Source of the DNA: VRUE01 sp963698085
Lineage (GTDB): Bacteria; Actinomycetota; Thermoleophilia; Solirubrobacterales; 70-9
Length of the DNA: 64,000 nt
NCBI GenBank assembly: GCA_963698085.1
Contig: OY969122.1
Coordinates: 310,001 to 374,000 of the forward strand
Reading direction: 5' to 3'
Shown one piece after another: positions 23,808-31,343 of this stretch. The notes beneath the pieces are model-generated. The model searched no databases and was not told the origin of the DNA. It saw nothing but the letters and a program-made list of their open reading frames with translations. A program made the position numbers and the translations under genes. Positions within the stretch are counted from its first letter, which is position 1. The number at the start of each line of letters is the position of its first letter.

Positions 23808-23855
23808 CGTGCCGGTGCTCCGGTGCCCATATGGACCTCGTAGCACCGGCACGCC
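23806..23855. repeat. Second 50-bp palindrome filling a convergent gene gap
   Basis: This has the same length, ends (GACGTGCCGGTG and CACCGGCACG) and CATATGGACCTC core as the element at 17051-17100, with about 20 of 25 arm positions paired. It begins inside the TGA of cofE and ends on the first base of the convergent dehydrogenase stop. Confidence 0.85.
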
Positions 23856-24844
23856 TAGGGAGCCACTCGTAGGACGGCGGCGCCTTTGAGGCTGCCGTCG
23901 CGGATTGAGCCAAGCGCCGCGTTTGCCCCCTCGAGCGGGTGGACCTCGACCTCGGTCCGGATCGGCACCTGAGGGGCCAGCGCGAGGAACTCCTCGCCGT
24001 CGCGACGCGTCAGGTTGGCGACCGAGCCGAGCGATCGCTCGCCCCAGAGCTGCTCGTACGGAAACGCCGGGATGTCGCTCATGTGAATGCCGGCGCTGAT
24101 GATCCGCGCCCCCTTTGCGCTGACCCGCAGGGCCGCGGTCATCAATGGCCCGACTGGGGCAAAGACGATCGCGCCGTCGAGCTCTTCCGGTGGAGTCTCC
24201 CCGGAGGCGCCGGCCCACTCGGCGCCAAGGCTGCGGGCGAACCGCTGCCCCCCCTTGTCGCCTTCGCGGGTGAAGACGAAAACCCGCCGCCCTTGGTGCA
24301 CGGCAAGCTGGCAGAGGATGTGGGCGGAGGCGCCGAAGCCGTAGAAGCCGAGGCGTTCGGCGTCGCCCACCAGATGCAGCGCCCGGTAGCCGATCAGCCC
24401 AGCGCACAGAAGTGGCGCCGCCTGGTCATCGGGGTAGCCGGCCGGCAGCGAAAAGCAGAAGCGCTCGTCCGCTACCGCGAGCTCGGCGTAGCCCCCGTCG
24501 ATGTCATAGCCGGTGAAGCGAGCACGATCGCAAAGGTTCTCGCGGCCGCTGGTGCAGTAGCGGCACTCGCCGCAAGTCCAGCCCAGCCACGGCACACCCA
24601 CCCGGTCGCCGACGGCGAAGCGCTCAGCACCCTCCCCTAGACCGGCTACCGTGCTGACGATCTGGTGGCCGAGGATGAGCGGCAGCTTCGGCTCGGTCAG
24701 CTCGCCGTCGACGATGTGGAGGTCGGTTCGGCAGACGCCGCAGGCAGCGACCGAGAGCAGCACCTGCCCGGGCCCGGGCTCTGGCTCCGGCAGCTCAACG
24801 AGACGCAAGGGCTCGCGCTGCCGCTCCAAGACCATCGCCCGCAT
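23855..24844 (-). CDS. Zinc-dependent alcohol dehydrogenase
   Basis: A 329-residue medium-chain dehydrogenase. The catalytic zinc ligands are in ACGVCRTDLH (Cys near 36) and LILGHQIV (His near 59), and the structural zinc loop CGECRYCTSGRENLC (about 90-104) has all four cysteines. The cofactor loop GFYGFGASAHILCQ is of the GxGxxG type. It resembles the AdhA/propanol-preferring dehydrogenases of mycobacteria that oxidise primary alcohols with NAD(P). The following gene on the same strand starts upstream at 25814 and ends 4 bp away, so they are probably cotranscribed. Confidence 0.9.
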   Translation of the reverse strand: MRAMVLERQREPLRLVELPEPEPGPGQVLLSVAACGVCRTDLHIVDGELTEPKLPLILGHQIVSTVAGLGEGAERFAVGDRVGVPWLGWTCGECRYCTSGRENLCDRARFTGYDIDGGYAELAVADERFCFSLPAGYPDDQAAPLLCAGLIGYRALHLVGDAERLGFYGFGASAHILCQLAVHQGRRVFVFTREGDKGGQRFARSLGAEWAGASGETPPEELDGAIVFAPVGPLMTAALRVSAKGARIISAGIHMSDIPAFPYEQLWGERSLGSVANLTRRDGEEFLALAPQVPIRTEVEVHPLEGANAALGSIRDGSLKGAAVLRVAP

Positions 24845-24848
24845 CGGC

Positions 24849-25814
24849 TCAGGGTATGACCGACTCCAACGTTTCGCCGAGGCGGGCCGCCCCGAAGAAG
24901 ATCTCCGGGCTGCTCTCGACTCGTTCGCCGTTCCGGAACAGCCCCGCCTCGAGCAAGCCGTGATCGCTCGCGGGGTCGATCAGGCTTACCCAGGCGCCCG
25001 TATCGATCGGCTCCCCGTCGAGCAACAGCAGATAGAGCCCGTCGTCCTCGCTCGACGCCTCGAAGTAGAGCACCACCTGGTGCCAGGCCCTCTGCGCCAC
25101 CGGGGCAAGGAACCGCTCGCCGCCCATCGCCTCGCCGCTCGCCCAGAGGCCCCGCTGCGTGCCGCTGCCGTCGTCCCAGAGCTGCAGGCCGAGGCTGTGC
25201 TCCTCCCCGGCTTCGTCGGCAAAGCGGAGGATCAGGTTGTCTTCGCCCGGTGCCCGATACGCCTCCGGTCGGATGTAGAAGGAGAAGGAGTAGGCGTACT
25301 CGTCGCCGTCGTAGACCTCGACCGGGCCAAGGATCGTGCCGCCTTCTGGGGCCGGTCCGCCGGCGCTGCCGGGGGGACGGGTCGGCTGACCGCCGTAACC
25401 GGGACGGGTGGGCGTCGCGCTGGGCGGCGGCGGAGAGGGCGGCGGGGCCGAAACCGGCATCGCCACCGGTACCGGTACTGCCTGCGGGGACGGAGGGGGT
25501 GCGGGTGGCTGAGTCGACGGTGGCGGCTCCGCCAGATGCCCCTTCGCCGGGCTCGCCACCGCGTGCGCCGGCGCGATTCCCGCCTGTGCTCGAGGGTCCG
25601 CTCCGCCAACGGGTATTCCACCAGCGACCAAGCGCGTCGCGCCAGCCCGGGCGGGCCGGGCCGGGGAGACGGCGAGCTGTCGCTCCGGCGTCACGGCGAC
25701 GGCTTCGCCAAGGCCGATCCCCAGCCGAGGGGCAACGCTCAAGTGCGGGATGGTCGAGTCCTCCTCGCCGGGCTGCAAGCTGATCAGCGCGGCGATTGCG
25801 AGCGCGATGAGCAA
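24849..25814 (-). CDS. Membrane-anchored protein with Pro-rich linker and lectin/lyase-like domain
   Basis: A 321-residue protein in three parts: an N-terminal hydrophobic helix (LIALAIAALISL), a long Pro/Ala-rich linker (about 95-155, with PPPSPPPPS) and a C-terminal jelly-roll-like domain (from about 165) with YAYSFSFYIRPEAY, WHQVVLYFEAS and AGLFRNGE...FFGAARLGETLESV. That last pattern parallels AGIYRSRSS...IVVGTSLAAV in the lyase-like paralogs at 45-50 kb, so I infer a distant relative. The start is uncertain: TTG 25814 is used, but the frame stays open upstream to about 25900 without ATG or GTG and encodes a basic stretch that would suit the cytoplasmic side. Confidence 0.6.
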   Translation of the reverse strand: MLIALAIAALISLQPGEEDSTIPHLSVAPRLGIGLGEAVAVTPERQLAVSPARPARAGATRLVAGGIPVGGADPRAQAGIAPAHAVASPAKGHLAEPPPSTQPPAPPPSPQAVPVPVAMPVSAPPPSPPPPSATPTRPGYGGQPTRPPGSAGGPAPEGGTILGPVEVYDGDEYAYSFSFYIRPEAYRAPGEDNLILRFADEAGEEHSLGLQLWDDGSGTQRGLWASGEAMGGERFLAPVAQRAWHQVVLYFEASSEDDGLYLLLLDGEPIDTGAWVSLIDPASDHGLLEAGLFRNGERVESSPEIFFGAARLGETLESVIP

Positions 25815-25923
25815 GGCGATCAGAGAAACGACCGCCAGCCCTGGGAACCCATTCCCCGCCGCTACGGAACGCGAAGCGATCCGCTCACGATACCGCTAGA
25901 TCAAACGTCCAGCCAGTTGCTGC

Positions 25924-28227
25924 TTAATAGGTCTCGACAACCTCGTAGAGCGTCGTCCGCTGGGCGGGTGCCCTGCCGGCTGCCCGGGCGGCCTCGATCA
26001 GCTGCTCGGGCTCCAACCGCACGCCGTGCTGGGAGCCCGCCATGCGCGAGATGTTCTCCTCCATCAGGGTCCCACCGAGATCGTTGACGCCCCAGCGCAG
26101 CGCCTCGGTCGCAGCCTCGAGGCCCATCTTGACCCAACTTGCCTGCAGGTTGGGGATGGTCGGCCCCAGCGCCAGGCGGAAGGCGGCGGTGTGCTTAAGG
26201 TTCTCCCTCGCCGAGATCTCCTCGATGCCGTGGGTGCGGCCGAGCATCGTGTTGAAGGGGATGAAGCTAAGCGGCACGAACTCGGTGATGCCGCCGGTGC
26301 GCTCCTGCAGGGCGCGCACGACCCCCATGTGCCGGGCCAGCTCTCGCGGCTCCTCGATGTGTCCGAACATCACGGTCGAAGTCGAACGCAGGCCGGCGCG
26401 ATGCGACGCTTCGATGATCTCGACCCAGCGCCCCACCGGCAGCTTGTTCGGAGAGATTCGCTGGCGAACCCCATCGTCGAGCACCTCGGCAGCGGTGCCG
26501 GGGGTCGAGCCAAGCCCGCACTCGAGCAGGTACTCGAAGACCCCCTCCGGCTGCTTGCCCGAGCGCTCGCACATGTAGTGGACCTCCATCGGCGAGTAGG
26601 CATGGAGGTGCAGCTGCGGCGCCACTTCCTTCGCCAGACGCAGCCACTTGCCGTACTCCTCCAGGGTCAGGTCCGGATGGATTCCCCCTTGCATACAGAG
26701 CTCAGTCGCGCCAAAGTCGACTGCTTCTTGGATGCGAACAGCAAAGTCCTCCTCGGAGACCTCGTAAGCATCCGGCGAGCGCCGCCCCTGCCCGAACCCG
26801 CAAAAGGCACAGCCAACGACGCAGATGTTGGTGAAGTTGATGTTCCTGTTGACCACAAAGGTCACCCGATCCCCAGCCAGCTCAGCTCGAAGCTCATCCG
26901 CCGCGACTCGCATCTCCTCAATCACCTCAGGCCGGGTCTCGGCAAACAAAGCCGTCAGCTCGTCCTCCGTCAGCTCGATCCCGCTGCGCCCTTTCTCGAT
27001 GGCCCGTGGAGCAAGCTTTCCGTCGATCACCTCTTCGCTTCGCCGCCCGGACCCACGCCGCGGGATGAAGCTCCAGTACTTGAGCTTGATCACGTCCAGA
27101 ACCCCCTGCTCCATCCACTCGGAGTCCATGTACTGCGGGTAGACGCACAACCGCTCCGTAAGCGCGTATCCCTTCGGCGCAAGCCCCTTGCGCACCTCGT
27201 GGGGACTGGGAAACGCATGCTCGGGAGAAATATGATCGCCATTGGCCGACAGCCCGCCCAAATCAGTCGCCCCCGCCTCAACAAGCTCAGCCCATGCATC
27301 GGAAAGATTCGGGGGAACTTGTATTCCCACGTCCGGCATCAGCCGGCGACACTCGGAGATCAGCCGCTTGATGTCGTCCACTGAAACGGGACTGGCCCAC
27401 TCCGGGCCCGGCAGGTCTGACCCTGACGCGTGTGGAGGGGATGACGGGGACCCCTCCGACGGGAACTCGCGGAGCGCCAAACCTTCGAGCCCAGAACCGC
27501 CATTGGACGGAGCCCCGGCGGAGGGGTCCCCGTTGGCCCCTCCCCACCGCGCCAGCGACGCCTGATCGGCGATCTCAGCAACCTCACGCCCGTAGTAGCG
27601 GGGATGCGGGACGAAGTTCTGGAGGATGACCTCCTGGAGGTGACCGTATTCGGCGTGCAGGTCTGCGAGAGCTTCCAATGATTCGACCTGCTCCTCTGGG
27701 GTCTCACCTATGCCGACCAGGATGCCGCTGGTAAACGGGATTTTCAGCTCCCCCGCCGCCGCAATCGTTGCCAGGCGTTTAGCCGGATGCTTAGTCGGAG
27801 AGCCGGCGTGGACGGTGTCCATCAAGCGCTCAGAGACCGACTCCAGCATCAGACCCTGCGAAGCGGTGACCTCTCGAAGGCGACCTAGGTCCTCCGGGCT
27901 TAGGACGCCGATATTCGTGTGGGGCAGGATGCCGCGCTCGAGAGCTCGCTCGCAGGCCCAGACAACGTAGGAAGTGAAGTCGTCGTGGCCCCACTCGGCC
28001 AGCCTGGCAGCGACGCGGGGATTAACTTCAGGCCGCTCGCCGGTGAGGACCAGCAACTCCTTCGCGTTGCGTCGCTCGGCCTCATCGAGCCGCTGCTCGA
28101 CCTCGTCGGGAGCGTAGATGTGCGCCCGATGAGTCGCAAAGGCGCAGTACTTGCAGTAGCACTGGCAGGTGCGGGAGAGGGAGAGGGTGTAGTTCCGCGA
28201 GAAGGTGACCCGGCGCACGATGCCCAA
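25924..28227 (-). CDS. fbiC: Fo synthase, fused CofG-CofH radical SAM protein
   Basis: A 767-residue double radical SAM enzyme making the deazaflavin Fo from tyrosine and the riboflavin-pathway diaminouracil. The CofG half has the cluster cysteines in CQCYCKYC (C21, C25, C28) and TGERPEVNPR; the CofH half has NICVVGCAFCGFGQG (C469, C473, C476), MQGGIHP and GTAAEVLDD. The fused form is typical of actinobacteria. Residues 229-275 are a low-complexity insert (Gly/Ser/Pro rich) between two conserved CofG segments, encoded by DNA with 24-bp inverted arms. FbiC lies apart from the fno-cofDCE operon, on the other strand. Confidence 0.95.
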   Translation of the reverse strand: MGIVRRVTFSRNYTLSLSRTCQCYCKYCAFATHRAHIYAPDEVEQRLDEAERRNAKELLVLTGERPEVNPRVAARLAEWGHDDFTSYVVWACERALERGILPHTNIGVLSPEDLGRLREVTASQGLMLESVSERLMDTVHAGSPTKHPAKRLATIAAAGELKIPFTSGILVGIGETPEEQVESLEALADLHAEYGHLQEVILQNFVPHPRYYGREVAEIADQASLARWGGANGDPSAGAPSNGGSGLEGLALREFPSEGSPSSPPHASGSDLPGPEWASPVSVDDIKRLISECRRLMPDVGIQVPPNLSDAWAELVEAGATDLGGLSANGDHISPEHAFPSPHEVRKGLAPKGYALTERLCVYPQYMDSEWMEQGVLDVIKLKYWSFIPRRGSGRRSEEVIDGKLAPRAIEKGRSGIELTEDELTALFAETRPEVIEEMRVAADELRAELAGDRVTFVVNRNINFTNICVVGCAFCGFGQGRRSPDAYEVSEEDFAVRIQEAVDFGATELCMQGGIHPDLTLEEYGKWLRLAKEVAPQLHLHAYSPMEVHYMCERSGKQPEGVFEYLLECGLGSTPGTAAEVLDDGVRQRISPNKLPVGRWVEIIEASHRAGLRSTSTVMFGHIEEPRELARHMGVVRALQERTGGITEFVPLSFIPFNTMLGRTHGIEEISARENLKHTAAFRLALGPTIPNLQASWVKMGLEAATEALRWGVNDLGGTLMEENISRMAGSQHGVRLEPEQLIEAARAAGRAPAQRTTLYEVVETY
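27434..27543. repeat. Inverted-repeat insertion inside fbiC coding sequence
   Basis: Arms 27434-27457 and 27520-27543 (24 bp) match as inverted copies at 21 of 24 positions; each arm is itself near-palindromic (GGAGGGG...CCCCTCC). The block keeps frame and encodes the low-complexity stretch around residues 229-265 of FbiC. Confidence 0.8.
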
Positions 28228-28244
28228 GCTACTGCAAGGGTGCC

Positions 28245-28270
28245 GCCGCCGGACCCAGCGGTCCGGCGGC
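28245..28270 (-). terminator. Hairpin after aquaporin gene
   Basis: A perfect 11-bp stem (GCCGCCGGACC with GGTCCGGCGGC) and 4-base loop CAGC lie between the aquaporin stop and the fbiC start. It would separate leftward aquaporin transcription from fbiC. No T-run follows. Confidence 0.5.
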
Positions 28271-28294
28271 TATGCAACTAGAGGATGCCTCCGC

Positions 28295-29059
28295 TCAGGC
28301 GGTGCTGCCGGCGCCCGGCTTCGGCGCCACGGGTGCCTTGACCCGCTCGGGCGGTTCGGTCGGTGCGGCCCCGCCGGGCTCCAGCACGAGCTTGTAGACG
28401 ACCGCCGCAAGCAGCGAGCCGACGATCGGGCCGAGAAGGTAGGGCCAGACGCCGCCCCAATCGTTGCTGACGAGTGCCGGGCCGAACCAGCGGGCCGGGT
28501 TGAAGGAGCCGCCGGTGAGCGGCGCGCCGACCATGACGATGAACCCGAGCGTGGTGCCGATCGCCAGCGGCGCCCAATCCTTGACGCTCTTTTTCGAGTA
28601 AACCGCGGCGAGGATGACGAGGACGAGGCAGAAGGTGCCGATCCCCTCGATGATCATGCCCTGGAAGTTGCCGCCGAGCAGGCCGCTTACTTCGGCCGCG
28701 GCATAGTTCGTCGCGCGCCCCTCATCGAGTAGCAGTCCCTTGGCCAGCAGAGCGCCGAGAACGCCGCCCGAGAGCTGGGCGAGCATGTAGATGACGGCGT
28801 CGACCGGCGCAATCCGTTTGATCGCGAGCGCTGCCAAGGTGACGGCCGGGTTGAAGTGACCGCCACTGGCCACCCCGAACATCACGATCAGTCCGAAGAG
28901 CAGGAACGCGTGGACGAGGCCAACGACGGCGAAGTCCGTGCCGAACTGGGGGTTGTTGCCGGTCGCCACGAACAGAACGACCACGCTGACGACGAAAAAC
29001 ACCAGCAACAAAGTGCCGATCAGCTCTGCCAGATATGCCGCAAGTCCTCGTTGCTCCAC
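28295..29059 (-). CDS. Aquaporin / MIP family channel
   Basis: A 254-residue channel with six helices and the two half-helix NPA motifs, SGGHFNPAVTLAA (about 66-78) and GGSFNPARWFGPAL (about 183-196). The residue before the Arg after the second NPA and the overall length fit a water-selective aquaporin more than a glycerol facilitator (which has NPARD), but selectivity is not certain. The C-terminal tail is Pro/Ala rich and cytoplasmic. It is a single-gene unit with the divergent ThiY-like gene upstream. Confidence 0.9.
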   Translation of the reverse strand: MEQRGLAAYLAELIGTLLLVFFVVSVVVLFVATGNNPQFGTDFAVVGLVHAFLLFGLIVMFGVASGGHFNPAVTLAALAIKRIAPVDAVIYMLAQLSGGVLGALLAKGLLLDEGRATNYAAAEVSGLLGGNFQGMIIEGIGTFCLVLVILAAVYSKKSVKDWAPLAIGTTLGFIVMVGAPLTGGSFNPARWFGPALVSNDWGGVWPYLLGPIVGSLLAAVVYKLVLEPGGAAPTEPPERVKAPVAPKPGAGSTA

Positions 29060-29146
29060 TGACTATGCCTCCTCTAGTCCCGTAAATCCCTCGGTTTCGA
29101 GGCGGGAGTGTATCCGGAATGGGGATCGAATAGTTTTCCCTGTCGA

Positions 29147-30187
29147 ATGAGACGGGTTGCCGCGCTGCTGGCGGCCGTTCTCCTGCTCACCGGCACCGCC
29201 GGTTGTGGCGAGGACGGCGCTGAACCGGGCGCGCCGCGAGGCGTGACGCTCGTGCTCGATTTTGTACCCAACGCCGTCCATTCGGGCATCTACGCGGCGC
29301 TGCACCAGGGCTACTACCGCGATCGGGGAATCGACCTGACGATTCGCCAGCCGGGTGAATCGACCGACGCGCCGAAGCTGCTCGCGGCTGGTCGCGTCGA
29401 CTTCGCGATTCTCGACATCCACGACCTGGCGATCGCCCGCGAGCGTGGCCTCGATGTCGTCGGGACGATGCCAATCGTGCAGCGGCCGCTCGCGGCGGTG
29501 ATCGCCCGCGACGACGGGTCCGTGCGCCGCCCCCGCGACCTTGTCGGGCACACGGTGGGTGTTACCGGCCTGCCCTCCGACGAAGCCGTCGTCGACTCCG
29601 AGGTGGCAGCCGATGGCGGCAACCCAGCCCGTGTCGATCGAGTCACGATCGGCTTCAACGCCGTCTCCTCGCTGGCGGCGGGCAAGATCGACGCCGCAAC
29701 CGGGTTCTGGAATGCGGAGGGCGTCGCGCTGCAACGCCAGGGCATCCCCGTGCGGATCTTCAAGCTCGACCGTTACGGCGCCCCGCCGTATCCCGAGCTT
29801 GTCATGGCGACCTCACGCCGGACGCTCGCGCGCGATCCGCAGCTGATCGACTCGCTGACCGCCGCCACCGCGCGCGGCTACGAGCTCGCTTTCGAGCGTC
29901 CAGTCCAGGCGCTCGACAACCTGCTGGCCGCGGTGCCCAGACTCGACCGCGCCGACCAAGCGGCACAGCTCCGCGCCCTGCGCCCCGACCTCCACCCCGC
30001 ACCCTTCGACCGCGGGGTGCTGCGCGAATGGATGGCATGGGACCTCAAACACGGGCTGCTCGAACGGCCGCTGATTGTCGAGGAGGCGTTCCGGTTGAGC
30101 GGGACCGGGCTGACTCCTGCCGGACACTCAGCCGAAGGCGTCCGACAGGAGTCAGCCGGTCCCGCCGCCCAGCAGCCCCTCCACTAA
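29147..30187 (+). CDS. ABC transporter substrate-binding lipoprotein, NMT1/ThiY-like
   Basis: A 346-residue binding protein. The signal peptide has lipobox GTAGC; the mature start RGVTLVLDFVPNAVHSGIYAALHQGYYRDRGIDL matches the NMT1/ThiY family that binds pyrimidine precursors of thiamin, and related taurine/nitrate binders. Other segments are GRVDFAILDIHDLAIARERG and LVGHTVGVTGLPSDEAVV. The ATG at 29147 gives a proper signal peptide. No permease or ATPase adjoins. The last 16 codons overlap a long hairpin and the 3' end of the convergent receiver-like gene. Confidence 0.85.
   Translation: MRRVAALLAAVLLLTGTAGCGEDGAEPGAPRGVTLVLDFVPNAVHSGIYAALHQGYYRDRGIDLTIRQPGESTDAPKLLAAGRVDFAILDIHDLAIARERGLDVVGTMPIVQRPLAAVIARDDGSVRRPRDLVGHTVGVTGLPSDEAVVDSEVAADGGNPARVDRVTIGFNAVSSLAAGKIDAATGFWNAEGVALQRQGIPVRIFKLDRYGAPPYPELVMATSRRTLARDPQLIDSLTAATARGYELAFERPVQALDNLLAAVPRLDRADQAAQLRALRPDLHPAPFDRGVLREWMAWDLKHGLLERPLIVEEAFRLSGTGLTPAGHSAEGVRQESAGPAAQQPLH
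30099..30165. repeat. Long hairpin across convergent 3' ends
   Basis: Arms at about 30099-30124 and 30140-30165 pair almost perfectly over some 25 bp (GCGGGACCGG and CTGACTCCTG with their complements, one bulge and one mismatch). It lies inside the 3' coding end of the ThiY-like gene and contains the stop codon of the opposite gene at 30152-30154. Confidence 0.8.
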
Positions 30188-30484
30188 CTCCGGCAGCTCG
30201 CGAGCCATTCGAGAACGCGGAACCACCAGGTTGACTCCAGCCGCATCGGCGGCCTGCTTGGTCTCAACATCGACGTGCGAGTAGTAGCCGAGGACCGGGA
30301 TGCCGAGTCCTACTAGGTCTTCGGGATTCTCGCTGTCGAGATCCGCAACGATGAGCTCTGCGCCGTCAAGCGGCGCTTCGGCAAGCGCCGGCGAAAGGGT
30401 GACCTCGTGACCAGCCGCGGTGAGTATCGCTTCAACCTTGCTGCCCAGCAGCAAGTCGGCTGCCACGGCGACGACGCGGGCCAC
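30152..30484 (-). CDS. Receiver-like small protein
   Basis: A 110-residue single domain with a CheY-like pattern: RVVAVAADLLLGSKVEAILTAAGHEV (strand 1, helix 1), AELIVADLDSE (Asp at the phosphorylation position), IPVLGYYSHVD (strand 4 with Ser) and GVNLVVPRSRM. The conserved Lys near the end appears replaced, so it is perhaps a pseudo-receiver. The start is GTG 30484, which overlaps the stop of the upstream gene by one base (TAGTG). Confidence 0.65.
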   Translation of the reverse strand: MARVVAVAADLLLGSKVEAILTAAGHEVTLSPALAEAPLDGAELIVADLDSENPEDLVGLGIPVLGYYSHVDVETKQAADAAGVNLVVPRSRMARELPELVEGLLGGGTG

Positions 30485-30852
30485 TAGATCGCGCGGCGCT
30501 GGCGGAACTCTTCGCGGACGCTCTCCGGCCGGCCCCACATCGGCACGATCTCGGCGCGTCCCTCGCGCACCTCTCGCACCTGCATCTGCCCGGTCACGCC
30601 TTCGGCGTCCAACTTCTCCAGCACCCCGGTAACGCTCTCCGCAGCGGCTGCATGCCCAAAGCTATGGGCGACGAGCAAGCGCCAGTGCCAGTCCGCTTCC
30701 GAGTAAGGCTGAGCGTTGACCTGACTCAACGCAACCGCGGTATCGATGTACTGACGCTCGTCATCTATCCGCAGATCCACCTCCAGATCCGTCCAATCGG
30801 GCGGAAGGGAGTCGAGCACCTGCTTGAAGTCGCCGGCCAAGCTCACAGGCAA
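30484..30852 (-). CDS. Hypothetical cytoplasmic protein
   Basis: A 122-residue acidic protein without membrane segments (DWTDLEVDLRIDDERQYIDTAVALSQVNAQPYSEADWHWRLLVAH is its core). It is coupled to the receiver-like gene by a one-base overlap and follows the DtxR gene after 23 bp on the same strand, so it may be the tail of the metal operon. The start is TTG 30852 or GTG 30846. I do not recognise the family. Confidence 0.6.
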   Translation of the reverse strand: MPVSLAGDFKQVLDSLPPDWTDLEVDLRIDDERQYIDTAVALSQVNAQPYSEADWHWRLLVAHSFGHAAAAESVTGVLEKLDAEGVTGQMQVREVREGRAEIVPMWGRPESVREEFRQRRAI

Positions 30853-30875
30853 AGAGCGTATCGCTGCTAGACCTC

Positions 30876-31343
30876 CTAGTCGGCCGGCAAGCTCAGGTCG
30901 GGACCTGGGATCGGCGTGCCGTGCGGATCGTGGCTGGGCTCGCCGAGCTTGGCGGCGATCAGCTCCTCCAACTCCTCGGAGATGTGGTGCTCGAGCACCT
31001 CGGCCTCGGCGTGAACAAGGTCGGCCGGCATGCCAAGCGCCTCGGACAGGTAGGCCTCGATCAGCCGGTGATGGCGGATCACCTCCAGCGCGACCTTCTC
31101 GCCGGCGGGCGTCAGCGTCACCCCCTTGTAGGGCACCAGCGCGACCAGGCCCATCTCGTCCAACCGTTTCAGCATCGCCGTCGCCGTACCCGGCGCAACG
31201 CCAAGCCGCTCAGCGACCTCGCCGTTCAGCACTGGACGCCCCTCGCGATCGCGTGAGAGCGCATAGATCGCCTTTGCATAGTCCTCGATCGCCTCGGTGT
31301 TGGACGATCGCCGCAGATGGTCGCCATCCCCCAGCACGCCCAT
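30876..31343 (-). CDS. DtxR/MntR-family metal-dependent transcription regulator
   Basis: A 155-residue DtxR-family repressor. The N-terminal winged helix-turn-helix is EAIEDYAKAIYAL...LNGEVAERLGVAPGTATAMLKRLDEMGLV, followed by the wing YKGVTLTPAGEKVA and the metal-binding dimerisation helices RHHRLIEAYLSEALGM...EAEVLEHHISEELEELI with His and Glu ligands. The SH3-like third domain of long DtxR/IdeR is absent, as in MntR-like proteins. It senses Fe or Mn. The start overlaps the ZIP stop by one base (TGATG): regulator, transporter and oxidase form one metal operon. Confidence 0.9.
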   Translation of the reverse strand: MGVLGDGDHLRRSSNTEAIEDYAKAIYALSRDREGRPVLNGEVAERLGVAPGTATAMLKRLDEMGLVALVPYKGVTLTPAGEKVALEVIRHHRLIEAYLSEALGMPADLVHAEAEVLEHHISEELEELIAAKLGEPSHDPHGTPIPGPDLSLPAD

